Positions 1 to 7,475 are shown, counted from the first letter of the stretch. The stretch: DNA of 48,776 bases from Spirochaetaceae bacterium (GCA_020353535.1 CP070696.1:2126116-2174891); one strand, 5' to 3'. Notes: generated by a model not told the origin, from the letters alone. A program made the numbers and translations.

Positions 1-38
1 TGATTGGCTCTTCGGCTACCTGTTCTCACACGTCGCTC

Positions 39-68
39 TTGACATGCTGTCAATTTGACAGCAATATA
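39..68 (+). promoter_or_regulatory. Probable sigma-70 promoter of the toxin-antitoxin operon
   Basis: A perfect TTGACA lies at 39-44, with a weak -10 candidate AATATA at 63-68 (18-base spacer). A second TTGACA at 55-60 has no -10 partner and is part of the palindrome described separately. The antitoxin start is about 30 bases downstream of the -10. Confidence 0.45.
45..63. promoter_or_regulatory. Palindromic operator upstream of the antitoxin gene
   Basis: TGCTGTCAA (45-53) and TTGACAGCA (55-63) form a perfect 9-base inverted repeat around one central T. It fills the spacer of the candidate promoter. Ribbon-helix-helix antitoxins commonly bind such palindromes and repress their own operons, so this is the likely autoregulatory site. 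The palindrome is directly visible; its binding partner is inferred. Confidence 0.6.
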
Positions 69-96
69 AGAGATCAAGAGGAGGGAGAAGAAATAG

Positions 97-336
97 GTGG
101 CTACGATAACCGTACGTAACCTACCGGATGAGGTGATCGAGATGATCAAGAACCGAGCCGCGCGCAACAAGCGATCGATGGAACAGGAGGTTCGTTTGAT
201 TCTTTCCGAAGCTGTGTATGATCGGGAAAGAGCCATGAAGCACATCGAATTACTTTGGGAGAAGCAGAAAAGACCCATCTCCAGGGAGGAGGTCGATGCA
301 TGGCTGAAGCAGGCGCGCCAGAGAGACGATACGTAA
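97..336 (+). CDS. vapB: VapB/FitA-like ribbon-helix-helix antitoxin
   Basis: This 79-residue protein begins at GTG with a strong Shine-Dalgarno (AGGAGGGAG) 9-10 bases upstream. Residues 2-40 look like an Arc/FitA-type ribbon-helix-helix DNA-binding domain: a short beta strand (ATITVRNLP) followed by two charged helices. The C-terminal 35 residues are polar and would fold only on the toxin, as is usual in this family. The gene overlaps the downstream PIN toxin by 37 bases, so the two are translationally coupled. It would neutralise the toxin and repress the operon through the palindrome just upstream. Family assignment is confident; the exact subfamily (VapB or FitA/Phd-like) is less so. Confidence 0.85.
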   Translation: MATITVRNLPDEVIEMIKNRAARNKRSMEQEVRLILSEAVYDRERAMKHIELLWEKQKRPISREEVDAWLKQARQRDDT

Positions 337-737
337 TCGACACCAACGTGTTGGCCTACTACGCTCTCCGTACTGCCCCTTATTGTAAGGAAGTATCCGG
401 ATTATTTTTACAGCCCTTCGAGTTGATCGCTCCTGAGTCGTGGCAAGTAGAGCTCTTAAACGCAATATCGAAGGCAATCCGCTACCGGAGCATCGATCTG
501 TACGACGGATTGGAGCTTTTGGAAGATATCGAGAGCCTTCTCAACTGGTCCGTGCCGGTACGGTCGCTATGGCGGGAGGCGCTTGTATTTGCGGAGGAGC
601 ATAACTGCAGCACCTATGACACCCTTTTTGTCGTATTGGCTGAACGGGAGAACAGCGACCTTCTAACCTACGATCAGCGGATGTTGACCGCCTTTCCCGA
701 AATCGCCAAGACACCCGGTCAGGTGATGTTCAGGTAA
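300..737 (+). CDS. vapC: VapC-like PIN-domain ribonuclease toxin
   Basis: This 145-residue protein spans one PIN domain. The conserved acidic residues are visible: D14 in YVIDTNVLAYY, E51 in the second helix (ESWQVELLNAI), D107 in YDTLFVVLA and D125 in LLTYDQRM. VapC toxins are Mg2+-dependent RNases that usually cleave tRNA or rRNA. The ATG at 300 is chosen because AGGGAGGAGG sits 7 bases upstream and because the protein then starts shortly before the first PIN strand; an upstream start at 255 would only add antitoxin-overlapping sequence. It is paired with the RHH antitoxin in the standard antitoxin-first order. The RNA target cannot be read from the sequence. Confidence 0.88.
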   Translation: MAEAGAPERRYVIDTNVLAYYALRTAPYCKEVSGLFLQPFELIAPESWQVELLNAISKAIRYRSIDLYDGLELLEDIESLLNWSVPVRSLWREALVFAEEHNCSTYDTLFVVLAERENSDLLTYDQRMLTAFPEIAKTPGQVMFR

Positions 738-814
738 TCCGCACACGAATAAATCCTGCGGTTGAATTTTCCCCAATTTGGCCGTACTCTGAAATCGCAA
801 AACCGAGAAATCCC

Positions 815-1582
815 ATGCCCCTGGAGAAGCTGAGCCCGGAAGAGATTACCAGGGTCGTAGCCAAGATTCGCCAGCGCTACGACGACTACATCTTCAAGTT
901 TTTCAAGCCCAAGACCGTGAAATTCGCCTTCGAGGAGCGCTACGCCGAAGTGCTGCAGAAACGCATGGACATCTCCACCTTTCTGATGGCGGAGATCGAA
1001 GCCGTGGAGGAGCTGGTCAAGCGGGAGGAGGCTAAAGTTGCTGCCGGACCCCAGGCGGAGCAGGAAAAGGAGAGCCTGGCCGAGCGGGTGGAGCGGATCT
1101 ACCAGCAGAATCTGGAAAAGATCCGTAAATACCCTGTTGTCGAAATCCACCCAACGGCCAATGAGGAGATCAAAAGGCTGGTCGGCGCCATGAATGCCCT
1201 GGATGGCGAGCACTGGCCCCGGCTGATTGATATTCTGCGGGATACCTCCTACTCGCGGAGTTCCATGATCATGGTCAACATGGAGAGCCAACTGCGCTAC
1301 CTGGGCAGCCCGGGGATAGAGCGGGTACCCGGAGCCCTGTCCCGCTACCTCTACCAGCTCAACCGTTTCCCCAGAGACTTTCCGGCTATCGAAAGGGAGG
1401 AGAAGGAGTATATACTGGAATGCGCGTTTTTCCTTCACGACCTGAGTGAAATCCTGGACCGGGCTCTGGCCAACTACCCGCGGCTGCGGGAGGATCAGAA
1501 GCGGGGATTGCGGGAGATCCAACAGTACGTGGACGGCATGATCCAGGATTTCCGGGTCAGGGATTTGAAGCGGCAGAAATGA
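815..1582 (+). CDS. Conserved hypothetical helical protein
   Basis: A 255-residue soluble protein with no signal peptide or membrane segment. It is strongly helical and charged, with a glutamate/lysine-rich stretch around residues 65-105 that may be coiled coil, and a tyrosine/arginine-rich C-terminal half. No catalytic motif is recognisable. Codon use matches its neighbours and the frame is uninterrupted. The ATG at 815 has only a weak upstream purine run (GAGAAA), so the start is moderately sure. It sits alone between the toxin-antitoxin pair and thioredoxin, and no function is proposed. Confidence 0.8.
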   Translation: MPLEKLSPEEITRVVAKIRQRYDDYIFKFFKPKTVKFAFEERYAEVLQKRMDISTFLMAEIEAVEELVKREEAKVAAGPQAEQEKESLAERVERIYQQNLEKIRKYPVVEIHPTANEEIKRLVGAMNALDGEHWPRLIDILRDTSYSRSSMIMVNMESQLRYLGSPGIERVPGALSRYLYQLNRFPRDFPAIEREEKEYILECAFFLHDLSEILDRALANYPRLREDQKRGLREIQQYVDGMIQDFRVRDLKRQK

Positions 1583-1625
1583 CGCAATCGTTGTTGCGTC
1601 GTCCTGCGTAATGACGCAACTGCGT
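1581..1625. repeat. Cluster of GACGCAA inverted repeats
   Basis: Directly after the preceding gene, GACGCAA (1581-1587) pairs with TTGCGTC (1594-1600), and GTTGCGTC (1593-1600) pairs with GACGCAAC (1613-1620). ACGCA/TGCGT (1614-1625) makes a further short hairpin. The central arm can pair either way. There is no T tract, so an intrinsic terminator is doubtful; an operator for the thioredoxin promoter is an alternative. Confidence 0.5.
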
Positions 1626-1633
1626 TGCCGGTC

Positions 1634-1660
1634 CAAAATCTTGTTGAAAACAAAATCTTG
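1634..1660. repeat. Direct repeat CAAAATCTTG over the trx promoter
   Basis: CAAAATCTTG occurs at 1634-1643 and again at 1651-1660, 17 bases apart, flanking the -35 box of the thioredoxin promoter. The pair is also framed by GGTCCAA (1630-1636) and TTGGACC (1658-1664). The spacing and position suggest a regulator site, but no regulator is identified. Confidence 0.5.
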
Positions 1661-1672
1661 GACCATTATCAT
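1644..1672 (+). promoter_or_regulatory. Sigma-70 promoter of the thioredoxin gene
   Basis: TTGAAA (1644-1649) and TATCAT (1667-1672) are separated by exactly 17 bases. Transcription would start near 1679, giving a leader of about 24 bases before the ATG at 1703. Confidence 0.65.
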
Positions 1673-1702
1673 AGTAAAGACACAATCAATCACGGAGGCA
1701 AT

Positions 1703-2026
1703 ATGGGAGCAGAAGTAACTGTCACCAATGACAATTTCAAAGCGGAAGTATTGGAATCGGATGTTCCGGTCCTGGCGGATTTCTGGGCCGAATGGTGCGT
1801 GCCCTGCAAGATGGTGGGACCGATTCTCGAGCAGATGGCCGAGGAATACAAGGGAAAAATCAAGGTAGCCAAGATCAATGTCGACGAGGAGGGGGAGCTG
1901 GCTTCCAACTACAATATCGTCAGCATTCCCACCATACTCCTCTTTAACAAGGGTAACGTGGCCAAACAGCAGATCGGCGCGGTTCCCAAGAAGACGCTGG
2001 AGGCTCTGGTCAAGGAGTATCTGTAG
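1703..2026 (+). CDS. trxA: Thioredoxin
   Basis: A 107-residue cytoplasmic thioredoxin covering a single full domain. The active site is WCVPC (C32, C35) rather than the canonical WCGPC; this variation is tolerated and may shift the redox potential. The cis-proline of the SIPT motif (P76) and the buried aspartate region (LADFW) are present. The ATG at 1703 is chosen for the GGAGG 6 bases upstream; the open frame extends further 5' without a ribosome site. It reduces protein disulphides using thioredoxin reductase, which is not in this window. It follows a good sigma-70 promoter and appears monocistronic. Confidence 0.95.
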   Translation: MGAEVTVTNDNFKAEVLESDVPVLADFWAEWCVPCKMVGPILEQMAEEYKGKIKVAKINVDEEGELASNYNIVSIPTILLFNKGNVAKQQIGAVPKKTLEALVKEYL

Positions 2027-2072
2027 GCCGACTTATGGCTGCTTTGTCGGCAGAGTAGGGCGCTCAATTTAT

Positions 2073-2090
2073 GTTCCCCATTCAGGGAAC
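2073..2090. other. Small hairpin between convergent genes
   Basis: GTTCCC (2073-2078) and GGGAAC (2085-2090) form a perfect 6-base hairpin that overlaps the stop codon of the minus-strand lipoprotein gene. There is no T tract on either strand, so it could aid termination or RNA stability but is not a convincing intrinsic terminator. Confidence 0.3.
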
Positions 2091-3215
2091 GTATACCTCA
2101 TCGGAATTTTCTTCCCCGAATGTTAAGCCCAGAGTGGGCACGATGTGCCAGTCCGCCGCCGTATCCGTGTCTGCGGAATCTGGGCTTCGGCAAATCGAAC
2201 GGGTGCCGGTGGATCCTTCCGGGCTGACCGCATCTTCCGGATAGACCTGCTCCCCGAGGATGAGCCAGCCGCTGTCGGCCACCAATTCCTGAGCCCGCTC
2301 CAGGCTGTCCAGCGTTCCGAAACCTCCGTATTTCTCATCCGAGTCGGAGGTGCGGTCGGAGTACAGCACTCCGTCCAGGATCTCCCCGCCCGGCCGGGCG
2401 TAGAGGCTGATCACCCCGTTGTTGCCGGAGATCCCCGTCCCCTCGGGGATCCAGAAGTCGTAGGCCTGGTCCGAGGCGTCCAGACCGCCGGATAGATCCT
2501 TGGACGTGGTTTCGTCGATTTCCCCGGTTATCCCTTCCGGCTTGAAGTGGACGATCAGGTACTCACCGGCGGCCACCTCGAAGGCGGGAAAGATCAGCCG
2601 GTCGTCATGATTGGAAGGCGTACCTTCGTAGAGCACCACGCCGCCCATGTTTCCCCTCTCCATCACTTTGATCTCCACCGCATCGGGGTGGTTTCCCGAG
2701 CCCCGGGTGGTGAACTCGTTGATCAGCAGCGTTGGCAGGTTTCCATTGAAGCCGTAGAACACGGCTAGAAAATGAAGGCCGTTTCCCGCAGCATCCTCGA
2801 CCAAGGCTTCCAGCTGATAGGGCAATCCCGGGGTGTGGGGTGCGATCTGAACCAACAGCCGGCAGTCCTCACTCCGGGTGGAGATAACCTCTAGCGCTGG
2901 ATCGACGGCGATGTCCTCGACGCGGCAGAGAGGCGGCTCGTCGAAGAGAAGCTCCAGCTGCTCGGAGCTCAAGGTGCGCACCCCCAGCAACAGGGGTGGC
3001 GTCAGGTCGGGATCCAGGCGCTCCCGTATGTCGGCTATAGGACCGCAGCAGGTGCAGAGGCAGAGCGCCAGGATTGTGCAGAATTTCAGGAGACCGCCGC
3101 GGTGACCGAGCTGTGCAGGATGCCCGGGCTGAACCTGTTGCGGGGAATCCGCAAGAGGCACCCGCGGCAGCCACCGCAATGTGTGTGCCTGAGGGATGGG
3201 TAGTGCCGAAACCAT
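2082..3215 (-). CDS. Exported lipoprotein with Ig-like and lamin-tail-like regions
   Basis: About 377 residues. A hydrophobic stretch near residues 45-57 ends in a lipobox-like sequence (LCTCCG), so the protein is probably exported and lipidated. After it comes an Ig-like segment (roughly to residue 150), then LLINEFTTRGSGNHPDAVEI followed by a beta-rich domain, the pattern of bacterial lamin-tail (LTD) domains. The ATG at 3215 has GGAGG 6 bases upstream, but it leaves an unusually long 45-residue region before the hydrophobic core. A downstream non-ATG start cannot be excluded. It is divergent from the Crp-type regulator. Function is unknown; surface or periplasmic adhesion or scaffolding is only a guess from domain type. 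Confidence 0.72.
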   Translation of the reverse strand: MVSALPIPQAHTLRWLPRVPLADSPQQVQPGHPAQLGHRGGLLKFCTILALCLCTCCGPIADIRERLDPDLTPPLLLGVRTLSSEQLELLFDEPPLCRVEDIAVDPALEVISTRSEDCRLLVQIAPHTPGLPYQLEALVEDAAGNGLHFLAVFYGFNGNLPTLLINEFTTRGSGNHPDAVEIKVMERGNMGGVVLYEGTPSNHDDRLIFPAFEVAAGEYLIVHFKPEGITGEIDETTSKDLSGGLDASDQAYDFWIPEGTGISGNNGVISLYARPGGEILDGVLYSDRTSDSDEKYGGFGTLDSLERAQELVADSGWLILGEQVYPEDAVSPEGSTGTRSICRSPDSADTDTAADWHIVPTLGLTFGEENSDEVYVP

Positions 3216-3358
3216 GATTTCCTCCATCATTTCTCAACGGGAAAAAACGCCGTCTTGCTTTTCATTTTTTCTTCCGGTAAGGTGTTTGTGCGAAGAAAAA
3301 CTACGAAACACACCGATGGATCAGCTCGATATTTGCGAGAGGGAAGGGGGAGAGAACG

Positions 3359-3991
3359 ATGCCTGGTGAAGCGTCGGATCTTTTTGTAAGATTTGGCCGG
3401 AACGTGGATGCCGGTAAAGTCATCTTCCAGGAGGGGGAAGAGGGAGACCAGATGTTCATCATCCAATCCGGAAGGGTCAAAGTCTCCCGCACGATCGGCG
3501 GAAAGGAACAGATCCTGGCTATTCTGGAAAAGGGGGATTTTTTCGGGGAAATGGCCATCGTCAGCCGCATCAAACGTACGGCCACGGTCTCGGCACTGGA
3601 GCCGGTGAAGCTGCTGGCCTTCAACCGGGAAGGCTTCCTGGACATGATCAACAAGAACGCCAAGATCGCCCTGAACGTGATCGACAAGCTCTGCCGGCGG
3701 CTGCAGAACGCCAACCTCCATATCCAGCACCTGGCCCGCAAGGATCCCAAGGGCCTGATCGCCATGAACCTCAAGTTCGCCTTTCAGGGTGCCGAGGCGA
3801 ATCGGGGAAGCCTGTTTCTGGATCGCACGGTGGATGAGTTCTCCCAGAACCTCGATTTAACCCGGGATCAGGTCAAGGCGGTGTTGGCCGCCTTCTCCAA
3901 GAACGGCATTGTGTCCATCAACGCCAACACCCTCGCTCTGGTGGACGGCAAGAAGCTGGAAACCCTGTCCGAACAGCTTGGTGGGCAATAA
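3359..3991 (+). CDS. Crp/Fnr-family cyclic-nucleotide-responsive regulator
   Basis: A 210-residue protein with an N-terminal cyclic-nucleotide-binding beta-barrel (residues ~14-110). Its phosphate-binding cassette reads FGEMAIVSRIKRTATV, retaining the Glu and Arg expected to contact the cyclic nucleotide. A long dimerisation helix follows (~112-140), then a C-terminal winged helix-turn-helix (~150-200; DEFSQNLDLTRDQVKAVLA). No Fnr-type cysteine cluster is present. The ATG has GGGGGAGAG 4-10 bases upstream. It is divergent from the lipoprotein gene and lies two genes upstream of glmS. Regulation by cAMP or a related ligand follows from the family; its targets are unknown. Confidence 0.9.
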   Translation: MPGEASDLFVRFGRNVDAGKVIFQEGEEGDQMFIIQSGRVKVSRTIGGKEQILAILEKGDFFGEMAIVSRIKRTATVSALEPVKLLAFNREGFLDMINKNAKIALNVIDKLCRRLQNANLHIQHLARKDPKGLIAMNLKFAFQGAEANRGSLFLDRTVDEFSQNLDLTRDQVKAVLAAFSKNGIVSINANTLALVDGKKLETLSEQLGGQ

Positions 3992-4166
3992 CTCCTCCCT
4001 GCGGCGGCTGCGTCTGCGCCTTCTCTCCCTCCTCGATCAGAAAGTAGGCAGGGAGAAAAGCATCCTCCGCCGAAGCATTCAGGCGCTGGATCGGCGGATC
4101 CGGGAAAAAGAAGCTATAAAAGAAGCTGAAAAACCGCCGGACAGGGGCTACCCTCATAGTCGATAG
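3981..4166 (+). CDS. Possible small basic helical protein
   Basis: A 61-residue open frame starts at a GTG that overlaps the end of the Crp-type gene by 11 bases. It encodes a highly basic, helix-prone peptide (many Arg, Lys, Glu and Leu; RRSIQALDRRIREKEAIKEA). There is no clear Shine-Dalgarno, and arginine-rich open frames arise easily in GC-rich DNA. Overlap-based coupling is the main argument for it. It is listed as possible only. Confidence 0.25.
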   Translation: MGNNSSLRRLRLRLLSLLDQKVGREKSILRRSIQALDRRIREKEAIKEAEKPPDRGYPHSR

Positions 4167-4192
4167 GGCTCGAATTCGATCGGAAGTATCAG

Positions 4193-4226
4193 TAGGAATC
4201 GCGACTAGGAATCACAACTAGGAATC
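4193..4226 (+). repeat. Tandem 13-base repeats supplying the glmS ribosome site
   Basis: TAGGAATC occurs three times at a strict 13-base spacing (4193, 4206, 4219), the units being TAGGAATC plus five partly conserved bases. The last copy places AGGA 7-10 bases upstream of the glmS ATG and so acts as its Shine-Dalgarno; the two earlier copies are standby-like duplicates. Confidence 0.65.
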
Positions 4227-4230
4227 AATA

Positions 4231-6054
4231 ATGTGCGGAATCATCGGCTACTGCGGACCCAAGAGCGCGGAAAAAGTCCTGATTGAAGGCCTGAAGCGGC
4301 TGGAATACCGGGGCTACGACTCCGCCGGGATCTGCGTGATCCTGGACGGGAAGCTGGTGCTGGCCAAACGAAAGGGCAAAATTCGGGATCTTCAGGCCCA
4401 CCTGCCCCGGACACTCGCGGGTAACTGCGGCATCGGACACACCCGCTGGGCCACCCACGGAGAGGTGAACGACACCAACGCCCATCCCCACGCCGACTGC
4501 ACGGTCCGCATCGCCGTGGTGCACAACGGCATCATCGAGAACTTCGCCACCCTGAAGGATCGGCTCATCTCCGAGGGGCACAGCTTCGCCTCGGAGACCG
4601 ACTCGGAGGTCATCGCCCACCTGGTGGAGAAGTACTACGCCGGGGACCTGGAGGAGGCGGTCAAGAAGGCCTTGAGTCTGATCAAGGGAACCTACGGCAT
4701 CGTCTGCCTGCATGCGGATCAGCCGGATCTGCTGGTCGGAGCCCGCCACGGCTCACCGTTGGTATTGGGCATCGGCGACGGGGAGATGTTCCTGGCCTCG
4801 GATGTGACCGCCATTATCAGCCACACCAAACAGGTCGTGTATCTGGAAGATGGCGAGGTGGTCAGCCTCAGCTCCCGGGACTACCGGACCACGGACCTCC
4901 ACGATCAGGAGATCGAGAAGAAGGTCGAGCACATCTCCTGGGAGCTGGAGGAGATCGAGAAGGCCGGCTTCTCCCATTTCATGGAGAAGGAGATCTTCGA
5001 GCAGCCCGAGTCGATCAAGCGGGCCATGCGGGGGCGGCTCGATTTCGAGGAAGCCACCGCCCACCTGGGAGGACTGAATATGAGCACCCGGGATCTGCTC
5101 AACGTGGAGCGGGTGCGCATCGTGGCCGCCGGCACTTCCCTGCACGCGGGCATGGTGGGCATGTACCTGCTCGAGTCGGTGGCCCGCATCCCCTGCACCG
5201 TGGAGATCTCTTCGGAGCTGCGCTACCGAAATCCGATCGTAGAGCGCAACACCCTGCACTTCGTGGTCTCCCAGTCCGGAGAGACCGCGGATACTCTCTA
5301 CGCCATGCGGGAGCTGCAGCGAAAGGGAGCCACGGTTCTGGGCATCTGCAACGTGGTGGGCAGCACCATTGCCCGGGAGACAGACGGTGGCGTCTACATC
5401 CACTCGGGCCCGGAAATCGCCGTAGCCTCGACCAAAGCCTTTACCTCGCAGATCACGGTCTTCTACCTGTTCACCCTGCTGCTGAGCCGCATGCGGGATA
5501 TGTCCTTCGAAGCGGGACAGGAGTTCATCCAGAACCTGCAGAGCATCCCCGCCAAGATCGAGACGGTTCTCTCCAGGTCCAAAGCCATCGAAGGGCTGGC
5601 AAAGAAGTACTGCGAGTACCAGGATTTCCTTTTCCTCGGTCGAGGGATCAATTATCCGGTGGCCATGGAGGGAGCTTTAAAGCTCAAGGAGATCTCCTAC
5701 ATCCACGCGGAGGGCTACAGCGCCGCGGAGCTCAAGCACGGGCCGATCGCCCTCATCGGGGAAGATACACCCAGTTTGTTTCTGGTGCCGGATGACGCCC
5801 TGCGGGACAAGGTGATCAGCAACCTCAAGGAAGTGAAATCCCGCGGTGGCCGGGTGATCGCCGTGGCTGTGGAAGGAGACGAGGTTATAGCAGAGATTGC
5901 CGATGATGTAATCGAGGTCCCGCGGGTGAAGGAGTGTTTCTACCCGCTGGTGATGGTGATTCCCCTCCAGCTGCTGGCCTACTACTGCGCAGTACAGCTG
6001 GGGCGGGACGTGGATCAACCGAGAAACCTGGCCAAAAGTGTTACCGTGGAGTAA
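4231..6054 (+). CDS. glmS: Glucosamine-6-phosphate synthase (isomerising)
   Basis: The 607-residue protein has the usual length and makes glucosamine-6-phosphate from fructose-6-phosphate and glutamine, the first step towards UDP-GlcNAc for peptidoglycan. The N-terminus MCGIIGY exposes the catalytic Cys as residue 1 after Met removal. The glutaminase domain (to ~240) contains GHTRWATHG and the NAHPH segment. Two SIS sugar-isomerase domains follow (~285-430 and ~455-590; SQSGETADT, STKAFTSQ). The C-terminus ends in the canonical DQPRNLAKSVTVE. Only 64 bases separate it from the upstream frame, so there is no room for a glmS ribozyme; the leader instead holds tandem 13-base repeats. Confidence 0.98.
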   Translation: MCGIIGYCGPKSAEKVLIEGLKRLEYRGYDSAGICVILDGKLVLAKRKGKIRDLQAHLPRTLAGNCGIGHTRWATHGEVNDTNAHPHADCTVRIAVVHNGIIENFATLKDRLISEGHSFASETDSEVIAHLVEKYYAGDLEEAVKKALSLIKGTYGIVCLHADQPDLLVGARHGSPLVLGIGDGEMFLASDVTAIISHTKQVVYLEDGEVVSLSSRDYRTTDLHDQEIEKKVEHISWELEEIEKAGFSHFMEKEIFEQPESIKRAMRGRLDFEEATAHLGGLNMSTRDLLNVERVRIVAAGTSLHAGMVGMYLLESVARIPCTVEISSELRYRNPIVERNTLHFVVSQSGETADTLYAMRELQRKGATVLGICNVVGSTIARETDGGVYIHSGPEIAVASTKAFTSQITVFYLFTLLLSRMRDMSFEAGQEFIQNLQSIPAKIETVLSRSKAIEGLAKKYCEYQDFLFLGRGINYPVAMEGALKLKEISYIHAEGYSAAELKHGPIALIGEDTPSLFLVPDDALRDKVISNLKEVKSRGGRVIAVAVEGDEVIAEIADDVIEVPRVKECFYPLVMVIPLQLLAYYCAVQLGRDVDQPRNLAKSVTVE

Positions 6055-6095
6055 AACACACAGATTCCGGCTCGTTTTTTCAGCTGCTGTGATTA

Positions 6096-6602
6096 TTGGC
6101 CTGCCTGGCGGGCCCGGGTGGTGAAACGCCTGCGGCGGCTCAGGAGCAGACGAGCCGCGCCGTACTGTTGAGCGGACCCACAGTGATCAAGGGCATCCCC
6201 GTATACGCTCCGAACAGGCTCCCCGTCTATAGAGGGGTGTACGCCCTGGGGGCAGATCTGGGAACGGAAGCGGAGCAAGGATCGGTGGAGGAAGCGGCGG
6301 CCCAGGCACGGCGACTCACGGTACTCTACACACGCCAGGATCTGTTCATTCCCCAGAACTGGATTTCCCGGCGCTGCGGCAGCTGGCGCTTGTACCAGGT
6401 GCCCGGCTACGAGACCTTCTCTCTCTGCTACCGGGACGAGGGCGGGTTTTTTCTGTATTTCCTTTTCCCGGATGCGGAGGAACCCGGCGATTGGTGCGCT
6501 TTCACCGCTCCGTTCATCGAACGATTTTTGTTTCTCTATAACTTCGTCAACCAGGAAAAGGACGTTCCCTTTCCCGCTATCCTGGAGATACGCACGAGGT
6601 GA
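6096..6602 (+). CDS. Hypothetical exported protein, start possibly lost to a frameshift
   Basis: The frame encodes up to 168 residues with no recognised domain. It is limited upstream by a TGA at 6090, leaving only a TTG at 6096 with no ribosome site. Its N-terminus (ACLAGPGGETPAAAQ) looks like the end of a signal peptide. The missing first half is in another frame: from a GTG at 6038, overlapping glmS, it reads a basic start (KTHRFR) then a hydrophobic run (LVFSAAVII). Joining the two by one base near 6095 would give a complete signal peptide. So this is either a one-base frameshifted gene, a sequencing error, or a genuinely short gene. The body is real-looking: aromatic-rich and codon-biased. 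It lies just 3' of glmS. Confidence 0.6.
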   Translation: MACLAGPGGETPAAAQEQTSRAVLLSGPTVIKGIPVYAPNRLPVYRGVYALGADLGTEAEQGSVEEAAAQARRLTVLYTRQDLFIPQNWISRRCGSWRLYQVPGYETFSLCYRDEGGFFLYFLFPDAEEPGDWCAFTAPFIERFLFLYNFVNQEKDVPFPAILEIRTR

Positions 6603-6685
6603 GAACACGATCAGGTTCGATTAGATCTCAGGGGGAAGCGCTGACTGCGGCGATGCGGGTAAGGTAAAGCTACTGCTCGGGTGAG

Positions 6686-7123
6686 CTACTGCCCTGATAC
6701 AGCAGGTTCTTCCGGAGGGAGCTTCTCCTCTATGCGGGCTTTCACCTTTTCCGCCAGGATCCTCGGACCTTCCGGCAGATCCGGAAAGTCTCCCGACTCG
6801 TACTTTGCCAGCAGAGCATCGAAGAGCTCCAGGGCTAGCTTGTTCTTGCCCATCTTGGAGTGCAGCAGGGCGATCTCGTACTCTGCCCAGATGTTGCGGT
6901 CCAGCTCTTCGGGATGCTGCTCCACCGGATATTGCTCCTGGAACTTTTCGTAGTAGGCGATGGCCAGGGCGTAGCGGCTGGCGTCCGTAGCTTCTTGAGC
7001 CCGCTGGAAGTATTCCAGAGGAGTGAGCCCCGCCTCGATCTCATCGGGTACCGAATAGCAGAGCGTCAAAAGGGAAACGACGGCTGTAATTACGAAAAAC
7101 CTGGGGAGCAGTTGAAGTTTCAT
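6686..7123 (-). CDS. Exported TPR-like protein
   Basis: A 145-residue protein with an N-terminal signal peptide (MKLQLLPRFFVITAVVSLLTLCYS) and a helical body containing TPR-like units (EYFQRAQEATDASRYALAIA, IWAEYEIALLHSKMGKNKLA). The likely role is a periplasmic protein-interaction adaptor. Its ATG shares one base with the stop codon of the upstream Cys-rich gene (TAATG), so the two are translated together. No catalytic residues are seen. Confidence 0.82.
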   Translation of the reverse strand: MKLQLLPRFFVITAVVSLLTLCYSVPDEIEAGLTPLEYFQRAQEATDASRYALAIAYYEKFQEQYPVEQHPEELDRNIWAEYEIALLHSKMGKNKLALELFDALLAKYESGDFPDLPEGPRILAEKVKARIEEKLPPEEPAVSGQ

Positions 7124-7443
7124 TAATAACTGTAGATCTCGTCCTTGATCGGCAGGTTCTTTTTCAGCTCTTTGAGGTAGTCTTTAGCGTCCCCCATGGG
7201 CTCGTAATGACCGCACTCTTCCAGGGTCCGACGGGCCACGGTAAAGTACTTGTAGACCTTTTCTTCACCTAGCTTCTTGCGCCACTGCCCGGCATCACAG
7301 CGCACGCGCAGATAGTACTGACTCCCGTTGCCGGCCGGAACCCTTACCAACTTGCAGTGGGTACAGTTGGCGCAGTAGATTCTGTCTCTTGATTTGGAGA
7401 GGCCTTCTTCTACCAAGCTTGCTGCTCTATGGCCGTTTGCCAT
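7123..7443 (-). CDS. Small cysteine-rich (zinc-ribbon-like) protein
   Basis: A 106-residue cytoplasmic protein with five cysteines: C24-x2-C27-x2-C30 (YCANCTHCKLV), C49 (RVRCDAGQW) and C77 (EECGHYEP). The spacing suggests bound zinc or an Fe-S cluster, and the protein is otherwise basic and aromatic. The ATG is preceded by GAGGGGGG. It is first in a two-gene minus-strand operon with an exported TPR protein, behind a clear promoter. The family is not recognised; nucleic-acid binding or a metal-sensing role would both fit. Confidence 0.8.
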   Translation of the reverse strand: MANGHRAASLVEEGLSKSRDRIYCANCTHCKLVRVPAGNGSQYYLRVRCDAGQWRKKLGEEKVYKYFTVARRTLEECGHYEPMGDAKDYLKELKKNLPIKDEIYSY

Positions 7444-7475
7444 TCACACCCCCCTCACCATTTCTGACGGCTTAC

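Noticed and set aside
2073..2090. Terminator of thioredoxin or of the lipoprotein gene
   Set aside because: A short stem without a T tract overlapping a stop codon; listed only as a hairpin.
3909..3980. Longer version of the small ORF after the Crp-type gene
   Set aside because: It lies entirely within the Crp-type coding sequence in another frame and has no ribosome site.
4167..4230. A glmS ribozyme upstream of glmS
   Set aside because: Only 64 bases are available and they are tandem repeats; the ribozyme core needs well over 100 bases.
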